A DNA stretch of 64,000 nt from Phyllobacterium sp. T1293 (lineage in GTDB: Bacteria > Pseudomonadota > Alphaproteobacteria > Rhizobiales > Rhizobiaceae). Position numbers and translations under genes: made by a program. The stretch covers positions 3,291,001 through 3,355,000 of the forward strand of contig NZ_CP088273.1 in assembly GCF_020731415.2 (NCBI RefSeq), in the 5' to 3' direction. This document shows positions 9,717-17,945 of the stretch, piece after piece (positions within the stretch are counted from its first letter, which is position 1; each line of letters starts with the position of its first letter). The notes beneath the pieces were generated by a model. The model saw only the letters and a list, made by a program, of their open reading frames with translations, had not been told where the DNA came from and did not search any database.

Positions 9717-11103
9717 AAGTTCTCGTTCGACCGCTGAAGTTCCTCAACGGGCCGACAACCCTTGTGATCGGGCCGACCGCAACAGCATCTACCGGTAATC
9801 GCTCAAGCGTATCCTTGTTCGGTGCATCGCCGCCGCGCCAGATGAGAACGATATCGTCTGCACTGCCCTTCGCTGGCGGCCATTTTAACTGGACCGCTAC
9901 ATTGGCTGCGTCGTCCTGTCTGTCTGCCGCAATACGTGCAGGGGCTGAATTCTGCGCGCGAATAGCCCCTGCAACGGCATCAAACGGTGTGGACAGGCGT
10001 TCGGCACCAAACAGCATGACAATGGCAAAGGCTATTGGTGCGAGAATGTAAAATCCTGCGGATATGACCAGCAGATTTCGCGCACCGTATTTTTGCGGGA
10101 AATAAAGTGCCAGCAGTATAGCGGTTGGCGCCAGAATGGGTGCCATGTAGCGCTCTGCCACCGAATGATAATCGGCAAAAAGGACAATCAGACCAAAAGC
10201 CGTCAAACCGATGACAACCGTGCGAAAGAGCACTTTTCTCATATCAACGTCGCCGTCCGGCGCGGGCTTTGGATCGTCCTTGCGCCGTCCGATCAAAAAG
10301 ATCAGGAGAGCCGGGCCAGACCAGAGAAATGCCGAAATAACGAGGCTGAGAACACCGTCTATCCCAAACCATGGGAGATCGAATGGCTGTAGCATCGGGA
10401 TCGGATGGTTGAGTTTGGCCATACGTCCCGCCGTTGCAGCCAATGGCGCGTTAAGAGATGCAATGACGATGGGACTCAAGGCGACCACAAAAATGGCGAG
10501 GGAAATCCATGCCGGCTTGCGGAAGATCTGACGGCGAATGGTGGGGTTCAGCGCACAAGCGATCAAAAAACTGAAGAGGAATATGAAGAAGTTATATTTT
10601 GCCAGTCCGCCGATCGCAGCCCAAACGCCAAGCCAGATATAAGCGGTGTAACCTCGTCCCGAGCGGATCAACGTCAGGGCATGAATGATGCCGATGGACG
10701 CGACAATCACCAGAAGTGTATGTGCGGTTGTCTGGATCGACATCCACACGATTTGAGGCAGCAAAGCCGAGGCTGCAAGGGCCAATACTCCTGCGCGATC
10801 TCCGCCCAGACGGCGTGCTGTATCGAATGAAAGCCAGTGGTAAAGACCAAGCAGGCAAAGACGGACGGTGACGGTTGCGACAACCCAGTTCCAGCCGGTC
10901 AGGTCAAGCGCCAGCCGGACAAGCCAGTTGTAAAGCGGTGGGTGTGAGTTGCCGTAAATCCAGGAAAAATCAACCGAACCTACAAACTGCGCTTCATCAA
11001 TATCGAGAAACGGCGATAGTGCCAGCCTCAACGCGATGACACCTACTGTGTAGCACACTATGGCAATGGGTATTTGCCGGGCGAGATATGTCCAGTTGAT
11101 CAT
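9658..11103 (-). CDS. GT39/ArnT-like integral membrane glycosyltransferase
   Basis: The 481-residue protein has about ten to eleven hydrophobic segments and a short soluble C-terminus. The first periplasmic loop reads SPFLDIDEAQFVGSVDFSWIYGNSHPPLYNWLVR. Its acidic DEAQ motif and the HPPLY motif are typical of GT-C transferases of the PMT/ArnT group, which move sugars from a polyprenyl-phosphate donor outside the inner membrane. The acceptor cannot be read from sequence. ATG at 11103 is chosen over an upstream in-frame TTG. Its last 59 bases overlap the 3' end of the plus-strand GT2 gene. Confidence 0.85.
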   Translation of the reverse strand: MINWTYLARQIPIAIVCYTVGVIALRLALSPFLDIDEAQFVGSVDFSWIYGNSHPPLYNWLVRLALDLTGWNWVVATVTVRLCLLGLYHWLSFDTARRLGGDRAGVLALAASALLPQIVWMSIQTTAHTLLVIVASIGIIHALTLIRSGRGYTAYIWLGVWAAIGGLAKYNFFIFLFSFLIACALNPTIRRQIFRKPAWISLAIFVVALSPIVIASLNAPLAATAGRMAKLNHPIPMLQPFDLPWFGIDGVLSLVISAFLWSGPALLIFLIGRRKDDPKPAPDGDVDMRKVLFRTVVIGLTAFGLIVLFADYHSVAERYMAPILAPTAILLALYFPQKYGARNLLVISAGFYILAPIAFAIVMLFGAERLSTPFDAVAGAIRAQNSAPARIAADRQDDAANVAVQLKWPPAKGSADDIVLIWRGGDAPNKDTLERLPVDAVAVGPITRVVGPLRNFSGRTRTFSFQRYSSHSPLPDQNSDG

Positions 11104-11243
11104 TGGGCCGTCCAGTTTCAATGCTGCACTTAAAGGGATGCAACCTGACCGTTATTGTCATTTTATATCTTCCCACTACAACCAAGTGGGGCGACCCGCA
11201 ATGCTACAAACGTCAGACTAAATTGATACCTGCCGGAAATGCA

Positions 11244-11270
11244 AAAACCGCCGGTACAACCGGCGGTTTT
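11244..11270 (-). terminator. Strong intrinsic terminator downstream of the DUF1328 gene
   Basis: AAAACCGCCGGT (11244-11255) pairs perfectly with ACCGGCGGTTTT (11259-11270) around a three-base loop. The A and T flanks make it potentially bidirectional. On the minus strand it lies about 20 bases beyond the DUF1328 stop codon. Confidence 0.85.
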
Positions 11271-11289
11271 AAGAAAGTTCCCGTTTTGA

Positions 11290-11454
11290 CTAGGCTTTGC
11301 GAAGGAGCCCTGCAATCAGGGAAATCACCAGCAGCGCCAAGAATACAAAGAAGATAATCTTTGCAATACCGACAGAAGCGCCAGCAATTCCGCCAAAGCC
11401 CAATACACCTGCCACAAGGGCAATAATCAGAAAAACGACTGCATAATAAAGCAT
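11290..11454 (-). CDS. DUF1328 family small membrane protein
   Basis: The 54-residue protein starts [25 protein letters not shown] and has two transmembrane helices separated by a Gly-rich turn, then a short basic tail (LLRKA). This is the DUF1328/YtjA pattern. The function is unknown; family members are often induced by stress in alphaproteobacteria. GGGAG lies seven bases before the ATG. A perfect EcfG-type promoter lies 29 bases upstream, and a strong terminator follows, so it is a monocistronic stress gene. Confidence 0.88.
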   Translation of the reverse strand: MLYYAVVFLIIALVAGVLGFGGIAGASVGIAKIIFFVFLALLVISLIAGLLRKA

Positions 11455-11482
11455 TATTATCTCCCTATCTTGTTGCTTTCAG

Positions 11483-11507
11483 AACGCTTCCGAAGAGACT
11501 TTGTTCC
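11483..11507 (-). promoter_or_regulatory. EcfG-type promoter for DUF1328
   Basis: Read on the minus strand, GGAAC (11507-11503), exactly 16 bases, then CGTT (11486-11483). This matches the GGAAC-N16/17-CGTT consensus of the alphaproteobacterial general stress sigma factor. It lies between the phyR stop codon and the DUF1328 start. Confidence 0.88.
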
Positions 11508-11542
11508 GATGCGGATAGTTTGATGGAATGCTTTGAGCAGTC

Positions 11543-12337
11543 TTATGCCTTTGCCTTGCTGCTTTCCTTGAAGAACAATGCCTGTGTAATCAATGCCTTG
11601 ACCATATCAGGATTAAAAGGCTTGGTGACAAGGAAGGTTGGCTCCGGCCGTTCACCAGTCAGCAGCCGTTCCGGAAATGCAGTGATGAAGATAACAGGAA
11701 CAGCATCCTGGCTAAGGATATTGTTCACGGCATCGATACCCGAACTACCGTCGGCCAACTGGATGTCTGCAAGGATCATGCTGGGATGGGTCTGGGCATA
11801 TAGCTTGATCGCCTCATCCCGGGTACGGGCAATCCCGACGACCCGGTGGCCCAGGCTTTCAACCATGTGTTCGATATCCATGGCGATTAACGGCTCATCC
11901 TCGATGATCATGATATCGGTGGCAATCTGCTTGGAGATGCCGACAGAAGCCTCATCGAGCAGGCCATAGAGTTCCTGCTCATCAATATCCAGGATATCCA
12001 GTGTTTCGGCCTGACTGAATCCTTCAAGGCTGATGAGAAGGAAAGCCTGCCGCGCCCGTGGTGCGATGGCCGTCAGATTCGCTGCGGCATGCTTTTCCCA
12101 ACCGAATTCTGATTGCAGTTCGAGGGGGCGCACATTGACCGAGTTGAAATGCTTGATCAGCAGCTTGTAGAGACTGACGCGATCAGATGATGTTTCAGGG
12201 AAAAGGGAGACATCGCTGATGAGAATTTCAAGTGTGGCCGCCACATAGGCATCACCGGAGGACTGCGAACCGGTAATGGCACGAGCAAAACGACGAAGGT
12301 AGGGCAGATGAGGAGCGATCCGAGTGGACAATGACAT
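11543..12337 (-). CDS. phyR: General stress response anti-anti-sigma regulator PhyR
   Basis: PhyR has an N-terminal sigma-like domain and a C-terminal receiver. Phosphorylation frees the sigma-like domain to bind NepR and so releases EcfG. In this 264-residue protein the sigma-like part covers about 1-135, including ARQAFLLISLEGFSQAETLDILDI, the sigma4-like part. The receiver covers about 140-260 with acidic residues in MIIEDEPLIAMD, phosphoacceptor Asp in ILADIQLADGSSG and Lys in VTKPFNPD. An upstream in-frame GTG would start inside the promoter -10 element, so the ATG of MSLSTRIAPHLPYL is chosen. It is divergent from nepR-ecfG, the classic arrangement. Confidence 0.95.
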   Translation of the reverse strand: MSLSTRIAPHLPYLRRFARAITGSQSSGDAYVAATLEILISDVSLFPETSSDRVSLYKLLIKHFNSVNVRPLELQSEFGWEKHAAANLTAIAPRARQAFLLISLEGFSQAETLDILDIDEQELYGLLDEASVGISKQIATDIMIIEDEPLIAMDIEHMVESLGHRVVGIARTRDEAIKLYAQTHPSMILADIQLADGSSGIDAVNNILSQDAVPVIFITAFPERLLTGERPEPTFLVTKPFNPDMVKALITQALFFKESSKAKA

Positions 12338-12389
12338 TATGATGATTTCCCTGTTCCCCTTGGGGATATTGAAGAAGAATACGAACCAA

Positions 12390-12414
12390 AACACATTCGC
12401 GAAAAAAAAGTTCC
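12390..12414 (-). promoter_or_regulatory. Probable EcfG-type promoter for phyR
   Basis: On the minus strand GGAAC (12414-12410) is followed after 16 bases by TGTT (12393-12390), one mismatch from CGTT. The start codon of phyR lies about 50 bases downstream. Autoregulation of phyR by EcfG is well known in related bacteria. In the opposite direction GGAAC at 12423-12427 has only TATT at the right distance, a weaker candidate for nepR-ecfG. Confidence 0.65.
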
Positions 12415-12506
12415 CCGGTGACGGAACTTTTCGTCATCTAAAGTATTATCGACATTAATGTGCCTGCCAAAAGCTTTTGCGACGAACGACCAGCAAAGAT
12501 AGTAGA

Positions 12507-12710
12507 ATGAACGCAAACAAAAGTCTCTCCGACGGCCCTGACAAGGGACGCGTCCGCCGCCGCGACGTCAGAAACGCGGAATCAGAAATCGGTTTAAAGC
12601 TTCGAGCACTTTATGCCTCTGTTCAGGAGGAGGAAATCCCTGTGCGATTTCTGGACCTTTTGGAAAAGCTCGACGAAGCTGAACGCAACCATGCTCAGTC
12701 GTCAAAATAA
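12507..12710 (+). CDS. nepR: Anti-sigma factor NepR
   Basis: This short, mostly helical anti-sigma factor binds and holds the EcfG sigma factor until PhyR~P removes it. The 67-residue product has a basic, disordered N-terminus (GRVRRRDVRN) and the conserved NepR core IGLKLRALYASVQEEEIPVRFLDLLEKLDEAE at about residues 29-60. It begins at the ATG of MNANKSLSD; an upstream in-frame TTG is less likely. It is cotranscribed with ecfG 11 bases downstream and divergent from phyR. Confidence 0.93.
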   Translation: MNANKSLSDGPDKGRVRRRDVRNAESEIGLKLRALYASVQEEEIPVRFLDLLEKLDEAERNHAQSSK

Positions 12711-12721
12711 CAGGCGGTCGA

Positions 12722-13273
12722 ATGGTACATGAATCTCCTGATTTCAAGAGAAATCTGATTGCGTCGCTGCCCAAGCTGCGTGCTTTTGCCGTATCGCTGA
12801 TCGGCAACCCCGATCGCGCCGATGACCTTGTCCAGGACACGATCATGAAGGCGTGGGCCAAACAGGATTCTTTTGAGGCCGGTACCAACATCAAGGCTTG
12901 GCTGTTCACAATCCTGCGCAATGAATTTTATAGCCAGATGCGCAAACGCGGGCGTGAAGTGCAGGATTCCGACGGAATTTTCACTGAACAGCTCTCTGTG
13001 CATCCGGCACAATATGGATCACTCGATTTGCAGGATTTTCGCAAGGCTCTGGAAAAACTGCCCGATGATCAGCGCGAGGCAATTATTCTTGTTGGTGCAT
13101 CCGGCTTTTCCTATGAGGAAGCGGCCGATATTTGCGAATGCGCTGTCGGAACGATCAAGAGCCGGGTGAGCCGTGCGAGAACGCGATTGCAGGAGCTTCT
13201 TGATGTGCAGGGCGAGGTGGATTACGGACCCGACTCTATCTCCACGCAGGTTACTTCAAACAAATTTGCCTGA
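12722..13273 (+). CDS. ecfG: General stress response ECF sigma factor EcfG
   Basis: This ECF15-type sigma factor of 183 residues recognises GGAAC-N16/17-CGTT promoters. Region 2 (about 10-75) contains NPDRADDLVQDTIMKAWAKQDSFEAGTNIKAWLFTILRNEFYS. Region 4 (about 110-160) contains LPDDQREAIILVGASGFSYEEAADICECAVGTIKSRVSRARTRLQ, with the helix-turn-helix that reads the -35 element. Its 3' end overlaps the convergent receiver gene by 18 bases. At least ten matching or near-matching promoters lie in this window. Confidence 0.95.
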   Translation: MVHESPDFKRNLIASLPKLRAFAVSLIGNPDRADDLVQDTIMKAWAKQDSFEAGTNIKAWLFTILRNEFYSQMRKRGREVQDSDGIFTEQLSVHPAQYGSLDLQDFRKALEKLPDDQREAIILVGASGFSYEEAADICECAVGTIKSRVSRARTRLQELLDVQGEVDYGPDSISTQVTSNKFA

Positions 13274-13675
13274 AATATCATCCTCATTTGTCTCTTGAGG
13301 CATTGGCGATGGCTTGGAAAATGCGGCTGCTACTGCCTGCAGGATCTGGGTCTTGCCATAGGGTTTCAGAACGACAGGAACATTGGCAAAGCCTGTAATG
13401 CCACTCCTTTGCTGGTCATAGGCGGTGGCGAAGACAATAGGGGTGCCCTGTCGTTGCAAAAGCATTGCTGCTTCGAACGATGAAGCGCCTCGGGCCTGAA
13501 CCTCAAGAATGGCGATGTCGCATGGCTGCCCGCTCTGGACCCAGAAAAGCAGTTCTGCAACGGTTGAAACCACGTGAACAGATTTCGCACCGCACTCTTC
13601 GGCGATGCGTTCCAGCTCCAGTCCTATCAGAAATTCATCGTCCAGAACGAGAAGTCGCTTGCCGGTTAATTCCAT
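13256..13675 (-). CDS. Receiver-only protein with Glu at the phosphoacceptor position
   Basis: This single receiver domain of 139 residues has no output domain. Acidic pocket residues are Asp12 and Asp13 (LVLDDEFLIGLEL), and the conserved Lys is in VVLKPYGK (about Lys104). The strand-3 residue that normally accepts phosphate is Glu58 (GAG codon in DIAILEVQARG). Such a change can mimic permanent phosphorylation or abolish signalling. The FATAYDQQ segment resembles the FAT-GUY receiver group, several of whose members act in the general stress pathway. ATG at 13675 is chosen because AGGAG lies eight bases upstream; a GTG two codons earlier is too close to it. It converges on ecfG with an 18-base overlap. 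Confidence 0.85.
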   Translation of the reverse strand: MELTGKRLLVLDDEFLIGLELERIAEECGAKSVHVVSTVAELLFWVQSGQPCDIAILEVQARGASSFEAAMLLQRQGTPIVFATAYDQQRSGITGFANVPVVLKPYGKTQILQAVAAAFSKPSPMPQETNEDDISGKFV

Positions 13676-13816
13676 ATTCACTGCTCCTAAAAACAGTGCC
13701 TATGCGCCCAATCGCTGATGTCTGTCATTTAACTATGACATGTCGAATGCGAAGAATTATCGGGCATTTGAACGCCATCGTGCTAGCGTGCCGAGCAACT
13801 CTCAATTGAGAAAAAC

Positions 13817-14572
13817 ATGAAAACAAGCTCAGCTTCAACGGTGCGGCAATTCCCTTGCGAAAAATGTCCCTTGCAGGATTTTCCGCATTTTCAACCGCAT
13901 GACAAGGAAGAGGTGACGTTTCTGTCTGGCTTCAAGTCGGGTGAACTTGTAGCCGATGCCGGTACAACGTTTCTGGTTGAGGGCGCCAACAGCGCTCATC
14001 TGTTCACGGTTCTGTCAGGGTGGGCGTTCCGCTATAAAACCCTTGAAGATGGCCGCAGGCAGATACTCAACTATGTGCTGCCCGGTGATCTTATTGGACT
14101 GCAAGGGTCCCTGATGAAAGAGATGCAGCACTCCATCGAGGCAATGTCGCCAGTCATTCTCTGTGTATTCCAACGCGATAAATTGCCTAATCTTTTTCGC
14201 AATTTCCCCAGCCTTGCCTACGACATTACATGGCTGGCATCACGTGAAGAGCAGATGCTGGATGAAATTCTGCTGAGCGTCGGCCGGCGCTCTGCACTGG
14301 AGCGCGCGGCCTATCTGTTTGCTTTTATTTTCCAGCGGGCCAAATCGGTGGGCATGGTGAAGAACAACAAACTTTTTGTTCCGCTCAGACAACAGCACGT
14401 CGCCGATACGCTCGGCCTGTCGATTGTGCATACCAATAAAACACTGAAGAAACTCGCCGCTCGCGGTGCATTGCGCTGGGTTGATCGCGGGTGTGAAGTG
14501 CTTGATGAAGCAATGCTTCTGGATATATCGGGGTGGCAGGGTTTGCCGAAGGTTCAGAGACCCTTTATCTAA
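13817..14572 (+). CDS. Crp/Fnr family transcriptional regulator
   Basis: The 251-residue protein has a cyclic-nucleotide-like beta-roll domain (about 30-140), a long dimer helix and a winged helix (about 175-235, with VPLRQQHVADTLGLSIVHTNKTLKKLAARGAL as the helix-turn-helix). The N-terminus has Cys14 and Cys17 (CEKCPL) and a Cys near 115. This recalls Fnr, but the third N-terminal Cys of the 4Fe-4S site is missing, so oxygen sensing is uncertain. It is followed at 45 bases by a sensor kinase gene on the same strand and sits inside the general stress island. No EcfG-type promoter is visible before it. Confidence 0.85.
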   Translation: MKTSSASTVRQFPCEKCPLQDFPHFQPHDKEEVTFLSGFKSGELVADAGTTFLVEGANSAHLFTVLSGWAFRYKTLEDGRRQILNYVLPGDLIGLQGSLMKEMQHSIEAMSPVILCVFQRDKLPNLFRNFPSLAYDITWLASREEQMLDEILLSVGRRSALERAAYLFAFIFQRAKSVGMVKNNKLFVPLRQQHVADTLGLSIVHTNKTLKKLAARGALRWVDRGCEVLDEAMLLDISGWQGLPKVQRPFI

Positions 14573-14617
14573 GTCATCCATGGAGTGCAGGCCGATGTGA
14601 ACGGCCCGGTTGGAGCA

Positions 14618-16039
14618 ATGCATGTGATGCAATGGCGCAGATTATTGACGGGTTTTTCCGAGAGGCCGGGGCGCGGGCTGGCAATTTTGATCTCGCTCGT
14701 CCTGATTGTCACGGCAGCTGTATCAACGATTATTCTGACCCGCGGTTTCAATAACCAGATGGATGACGTCATCGCCACATACCGGGTGCGCGAGCAGGCG
14801 GATAGTACTCTGGCGCTTCTGAATGCGGCCCATAGCAACCAGCGTGGTTTTCTTCTAACCCAGAACCCGGCCTTTCTCGATCTGTATCGCACTTCATCGT
14901 CGCATCTGGATGAATCGCTCAATACGTTAAACGAGATGACAAGGGGTAATTCTCGCCAGCAGGTCATCGTTAGCCAAATTCAGGGGTTGGCGAAACAGAA
15001 ACAGCAAAAAGTTGATTCAGCCATTGCGCTGTCGCTGGCCGGAAACAACAGCGATGCTCTTGCTTCACTTGGACCGGATTTCGGCATCGGGCAAATGGAT
15101 GAAATCAAGAAAACGATTAACGGTTTTCTGGCTGAAGAGGACCGGCGGCTCATCGCGCGCAATATTGCGATGGATGACCTGCGTTTCTGGCTTACGATCG
15201 CGTCAATTGCAGCTCTGGGTGGCGCTCTCATTCTGGCCTATATCCTCGCCAGCCGTACCAAGCGCTATGTCCGCAAGCTGACCGAGGGCCAATCAACGCT
15301 CCTTTCTGAAAAATCACAGCTGGAAGAAATGGTGCAGTTGCGTACCGCCGAGCTGGAAAAAGCCATGATGGTGGCCACACGCGAGAGGGCGCGTGTCGAA
15401 ACGCTTCTTCAGGATTCCGATCATCGCATCGGTAATTCATTGGCGACAGTTTCATCGCTTCTCGGTATCCAGATGCGTGATGTGTCGTCGGAGGAAATCC
15501 GGGCGGCACTTGGGGCCGCGCGTGATCGTATCCAGACGATTTCTTCGGCGCATCGTCGCCTCCGGCTGGGCAAAGATCATGAAACTGTCCGCGCCGACGA
15601 ATATTTGCCAGAGGTTATCGCTGATCTCAAGGATTCCCATGTCCATGACCGGGATATCCAGATCAGCGCCCATATTGAACCGATTGACCTGAGTTCGCGC
15701 GACGCCACAACACTAGGTATCATCATTGGCGAGTTGACCATGAACGCAATCAAGCACGCCTTCCCGCATAATCGCACCGGATCGATTGCAATCAGTCTGG
15801 CGCATGATGTGAACGGTGTAGTCGCGCTTGATATCGCAGATGACGGCGTTGGTATCCAGAAGAAGCTCCAAAAACGTGCATCCGGTATTGGATCGGTGAT
15901 TGTTGCGCAGCTGTGTCAACAGTTTGGAGGTGAAGTGAATTACGCTGCAAATCCGAGCGGCGGCACATTGGTGACGGTCACTTTTCCTTCGCTCCAGAGC
16001 GCTAGGACCCCAGAAGAAAAGAAGGCAGAAAACGAATGA
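14618..16039 (+). CDS. Membrane sensor histidine kinase with CHASE3 domain and HisKA_2-type core
   Basis: The protein has about 473 residues. Transmembrane segments lie near residues 18-40 and 190-212 and flank an extracytoplasmic helical CHASE3 domain (SNQRGFLLTQNPAFLDLYRTSSS is typical). A coiled coil leads to the DHRIGNSLATVSSLLGIQ H box. The ATPase part contains ELTMNAIKHAF (N box) and DDGVGI (G1). HisKA_2 kinases of this kind phosphorylate PhyR in relatives, and the gene lies two genes from ecfG, so it is a candidate PhyR kinase (inference). The ATG at 14618 follows TTGGAG; an in-frame GTG 11 codons earlier is possible. Confidence 0.88.
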   Translation: MHVMQWRRLLTGFSERPGRGLAILISLVLIVTAAVSTIILTRGFNNQMDDVIATYRVREQADSTLALLNAAHSNQRGFLLTQNPAFLDLYRTSSSHLDESLNTLNEMTRGNSRQQVIVSQIQGLAKQKQQKVDSAIALSLAGNNSDALASLGPDFGIGQMDEIKKTINGFLAEEDRRLIARNIAMDDLRFWLTIASIAALGGALILAYILASRTKRYVRKLTEGQSTLLSEKSQLEEMVQLRTAELEKAMMVATRERARVETLLQDSDHRIGNSLATVSSLLGIQMRDVSSEEIRAALGAARDRIQTISSAHRRLRLGKDHETVRADEYLPEVIADLKDSHVHDRDIQISAHIEPIDLSSRDATTLGIIIGELTMNAIKHAFPHNRTGSIAISLAHDVNGVVALDIADDGVGIQKKLQKRASGIGSVIVAQLCQQFGGEVNYAANPSGGTLVTVTFPSLQSARTPEEKKAENE

Positions 16040-16046
16040 AGGCGCG

Positions 16047-16268
16047 TCAGAGCGTTGCCGCGCCGGTCTCCGGCATATCCGCTTTTAGCTTTTCAAGGGC
16101 AAGCTCGATATCGCGCAGGTTTCGAGTAAAACCATCGTCAGTATCCATTCCGCCTTCGGTTGCCGCGCGTTGCAATCCTCTTGCTTCACTTAAAAGTTCA
16201 TGCAGTTTTTCAATTTTCGCGGGCCTTGTCAGACTATTGTCGGATAGAATGTCTTTGACTTCGAGCAT
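16047..16268 (-). CDS. Small conserved-type helical protein of the stress island
   Basis: The 73-residue protein starts MLEVKDILSDNSLTRPAKIEKL and is predicted to be helical, acidic and soluble, with no Cys and no membrane segment. I do not recognise a family. The frame stays open 48 codons upstream, but GGGAG eight bases before this ATG and a perfect EcfG-type promoter 33 bases upstream fix the start. It converges on the CHASE3 kinase with a seven-base gap. A role in the general stress response is likely from the promoter alone. Confidence 0.75.
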   Translation of the reverse strand: MLEVKDILSDNSLTRPAKIEKLHELLSEARGLQRAATEGGMDTDDGFTRNLRDIELALEKLKADMPETGAATL

Positions 16269-16300
16269 AAATTTCTCCCTTGCATTGTTGATCAGAGAGA

Positions 16301-16325
16301 AACGGCGCTGGCGAATAAATGTTCC
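16301..16325 (-). promoter_or_regulatory. EcfG-type promoter, minus-strand half of a divergent pair
   Basis: On the minus strand GGAAC (16325-16321), 16 bases, CGTT (16304-16301), a perfect consensus match in front of the small gene that starts at 16268. Confidence 0.9.
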
Positions 16326-16331
16326 GATTGG

Positions 16332-16356
16332 GGAACAAAGGGTAATTCGTCGCGTT
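16332..16356 (+). promoter_or_regulatory. EcfG-type promoter, plus-strand half of a divergent pair
   Basis: GGAAC (16332-16336), 16 bases, CGTT (16353-16356), a perfect match in front of the HWE kinase gene that starts at 16413. Its -35 element lies only six bases from the -35 of the opposite promoter, so two EcfG holoenzymes could hardly bind at once. Confidence 0.9.
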
Positions 16357-16412
16357 GATATCCGAAGCTGTTTTAATGTTGAGAGTAAGGACGGCTCGAC
16401 AAGGGGCGTCAT

Positions 16413-17945
16413 GTGAATATGAAGTCAGGCCATATTTCCGAAAACATGTCAGAATCTCTGTCAGCCCCAGCGCGGTTGGACATGCTTTCGGCCGTAAGTC
16501 AGCTGGAATTTCAGCAAGACAATGAGCTTTATGATCTGGTGTCTCTGGCGTTGTCATTGTTGGGCAGCGACGTGGCTCAAATTGTACTGGTGGGCGAAAA
16601 TCAAAACCACATATTGGCGCAAGCAGGAACAATTTCCGACCGCTCGCCTGACCTGTGGGCTTTCGGGGCGAGCGCACTGGCTTTAACAGGGAGTGATTGT
16701 CTGGTCCTTCCCGATGCGCGCGCAGACAAGCGCTTTGCCGATAATCACGCCGTGTCCACGGCCCAGGGAGTGCGGTTCGTCGCGGCTGTTCCTGTGCGCG
16801 TTGAAGAAGAGCCTGTTGGCGCATTGATGATTGCATCCGTTGAACCCGTTCATGCCATCGCGCCACAGCTTCAATCCCAGCTCAACCGGGTAGCCCGGCT
16901 TGCAGGTTCGTTTCTTGGCCTGAAGCGTGATGCGCAAAGCCGCACCGATTCCATTGCAACATTGCACCGAGACGAGTTGCGCAACGATATGGCGCTGGAG
17001 GTCGGCAATGTTGGCAGCTGGGTGTGGGACCTGAAAACAGGGAAATTTACAGGCAACAAGATGGCCTATTCCATGCTTGGGCTCAACGATGACAAGCCGA
17101 TCAATGGGGAAGATGTGTTTCGGGCAATGCATCCGGATGATTTTCCGCTGATGAAATCCGCATTTACGCGGGCGCTCGCCCATAATCAGGATTATGTCGG
17201 TGAATTTCGCGCGGCATCCTCAGGTCAATGGCTAATGGGTCGGGGTCGTATTTTCGAGCGTGATGCGGCGGGCAAGCCGCTGGTGGCTGTTGGTGTGAAT
17301 ATCGATATCACCAGCACGCGCAATGCTGCGGAGAAAACGCGGCTGTTGCTGCGCGAATTGAATCACCGGGTCAAAAACACGCTGGCCATGCTGCAGTCTC
17401 TGGCGCGGCAGACGCTGAACCGGACATCCGATCCGGCAGAATTCATGGAGGCATTTTCCGGCCGCCTGAGAGCGATTTCCGAGGCGCATACGCTTTTATC
17501 CGATCGGGAATGGAGCGGTATCAGTCTCATTGATCTCATTACAAAACAGGTCGAGCCCTATGCGATCTATGACCCATCACAGGTCGTTCTCGAGGGCGAG
17601 GATATGGTTCTGCCACCGGATCATGCGCTGGGTCTTGGCATTGCGTTGCATGAACTCGCTACCAATGCAGCCAAACATGGTGCGCTGTCGTCAGCACATG
17701 GCCGGGTGCGTGTTTCGTGGCAGACGGAACCCGGTCTCGATGAATCGCGTGTCGTTATCCATTGGGTGGAAACAGACGGTCCGCGTGTCACGCCTCCGGC
17801 AGCCCGCGGTCTGGGTGAGCGATTGATTGAGCGCAGTCTGGATAAGGTTTTGTCGAGCAGTGTCCGGTTGAGTTATCCTGAAACCGGCATGGAAGTTCTG
17901 ATTTCCATGCCGATAAAGGAAAGCTCAAACATCGTCGTTGGTTGA
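16413..17945 (+). CDS. Soluble HWE-family sensor histidine kinase with GAF and PAS domains
   Basis: The 510-residue protein has no membrane segment. Domains in order are a GAF-like domain (about 20-175), a PAS domain with PAC (about 190-305, VGNVGSWVWDLKTGKFTGN to VGVNIDITSTRNAAE) and an HWE kinase core (about 312-505). The H box is LRELNHRVKNTLAMLQSLARQT, the N box is LHELATNAAKHGALS, and the W-x-E motif is IHWVETDG. HWE kinases are the usual PhyR kinases of the general stress response. The start is GTG with AAGGGG upstream; an ATG two codons later is possible. A perfect EcfG-type promoter lies 57 bases upstream, so the kinase is itself in the regulon, giving positive feedback. Confidence 0.92.
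   Translation: MNMKSGHISENMSESLSAPARLDMLSAVSQLEFQQDNELYDLVSLALSLLGSDVAQIVLVGENQNHILAQAGTISDRSPDLWAFGASALALTGSDCLVLPDARADKRFADNHAVSTAQGVRFVAAVPVRVEEEPVGALMIASVEPVHAIAPQLQSQLNRVARLAGSFLGLKRDAQSRTDSIATLHRDELRNDMALEVGNVGSWVWDLKTGKFTGNKMAYSMLGLNDDKPINGEDVFRAMHPDDFPLMKSAFTRALAHNQDYVGEFRAASSGQWLMGRGRIFERDAAGKPLVAVGVNIDITSTRNAAEKTRLLLRELNHRVKNTLAMLQSLARQTLNRTSDPAEFMEAFSGRLRAISEAHTLLSDREWSGISLIDLITKQVEPYAIYDPSQVVLEGEDMVLPPDHALGLGIALHELATNAAKHGALSSAHGRVRVSWQTEPGLDESRVVIHWVETDGPRVTPPAARGLGERLIERSLDKVLSSSVRLSYPETGMEVLISMPIKESSNIVVG

Noticed and set aside
12423..12447. GGAAC-N16-TATT before nepR as a firm EcfG promoter
   Set aside because: The -10 element has two mismatches out of four; kept only as a weak candidate in the phyR promoter entry.
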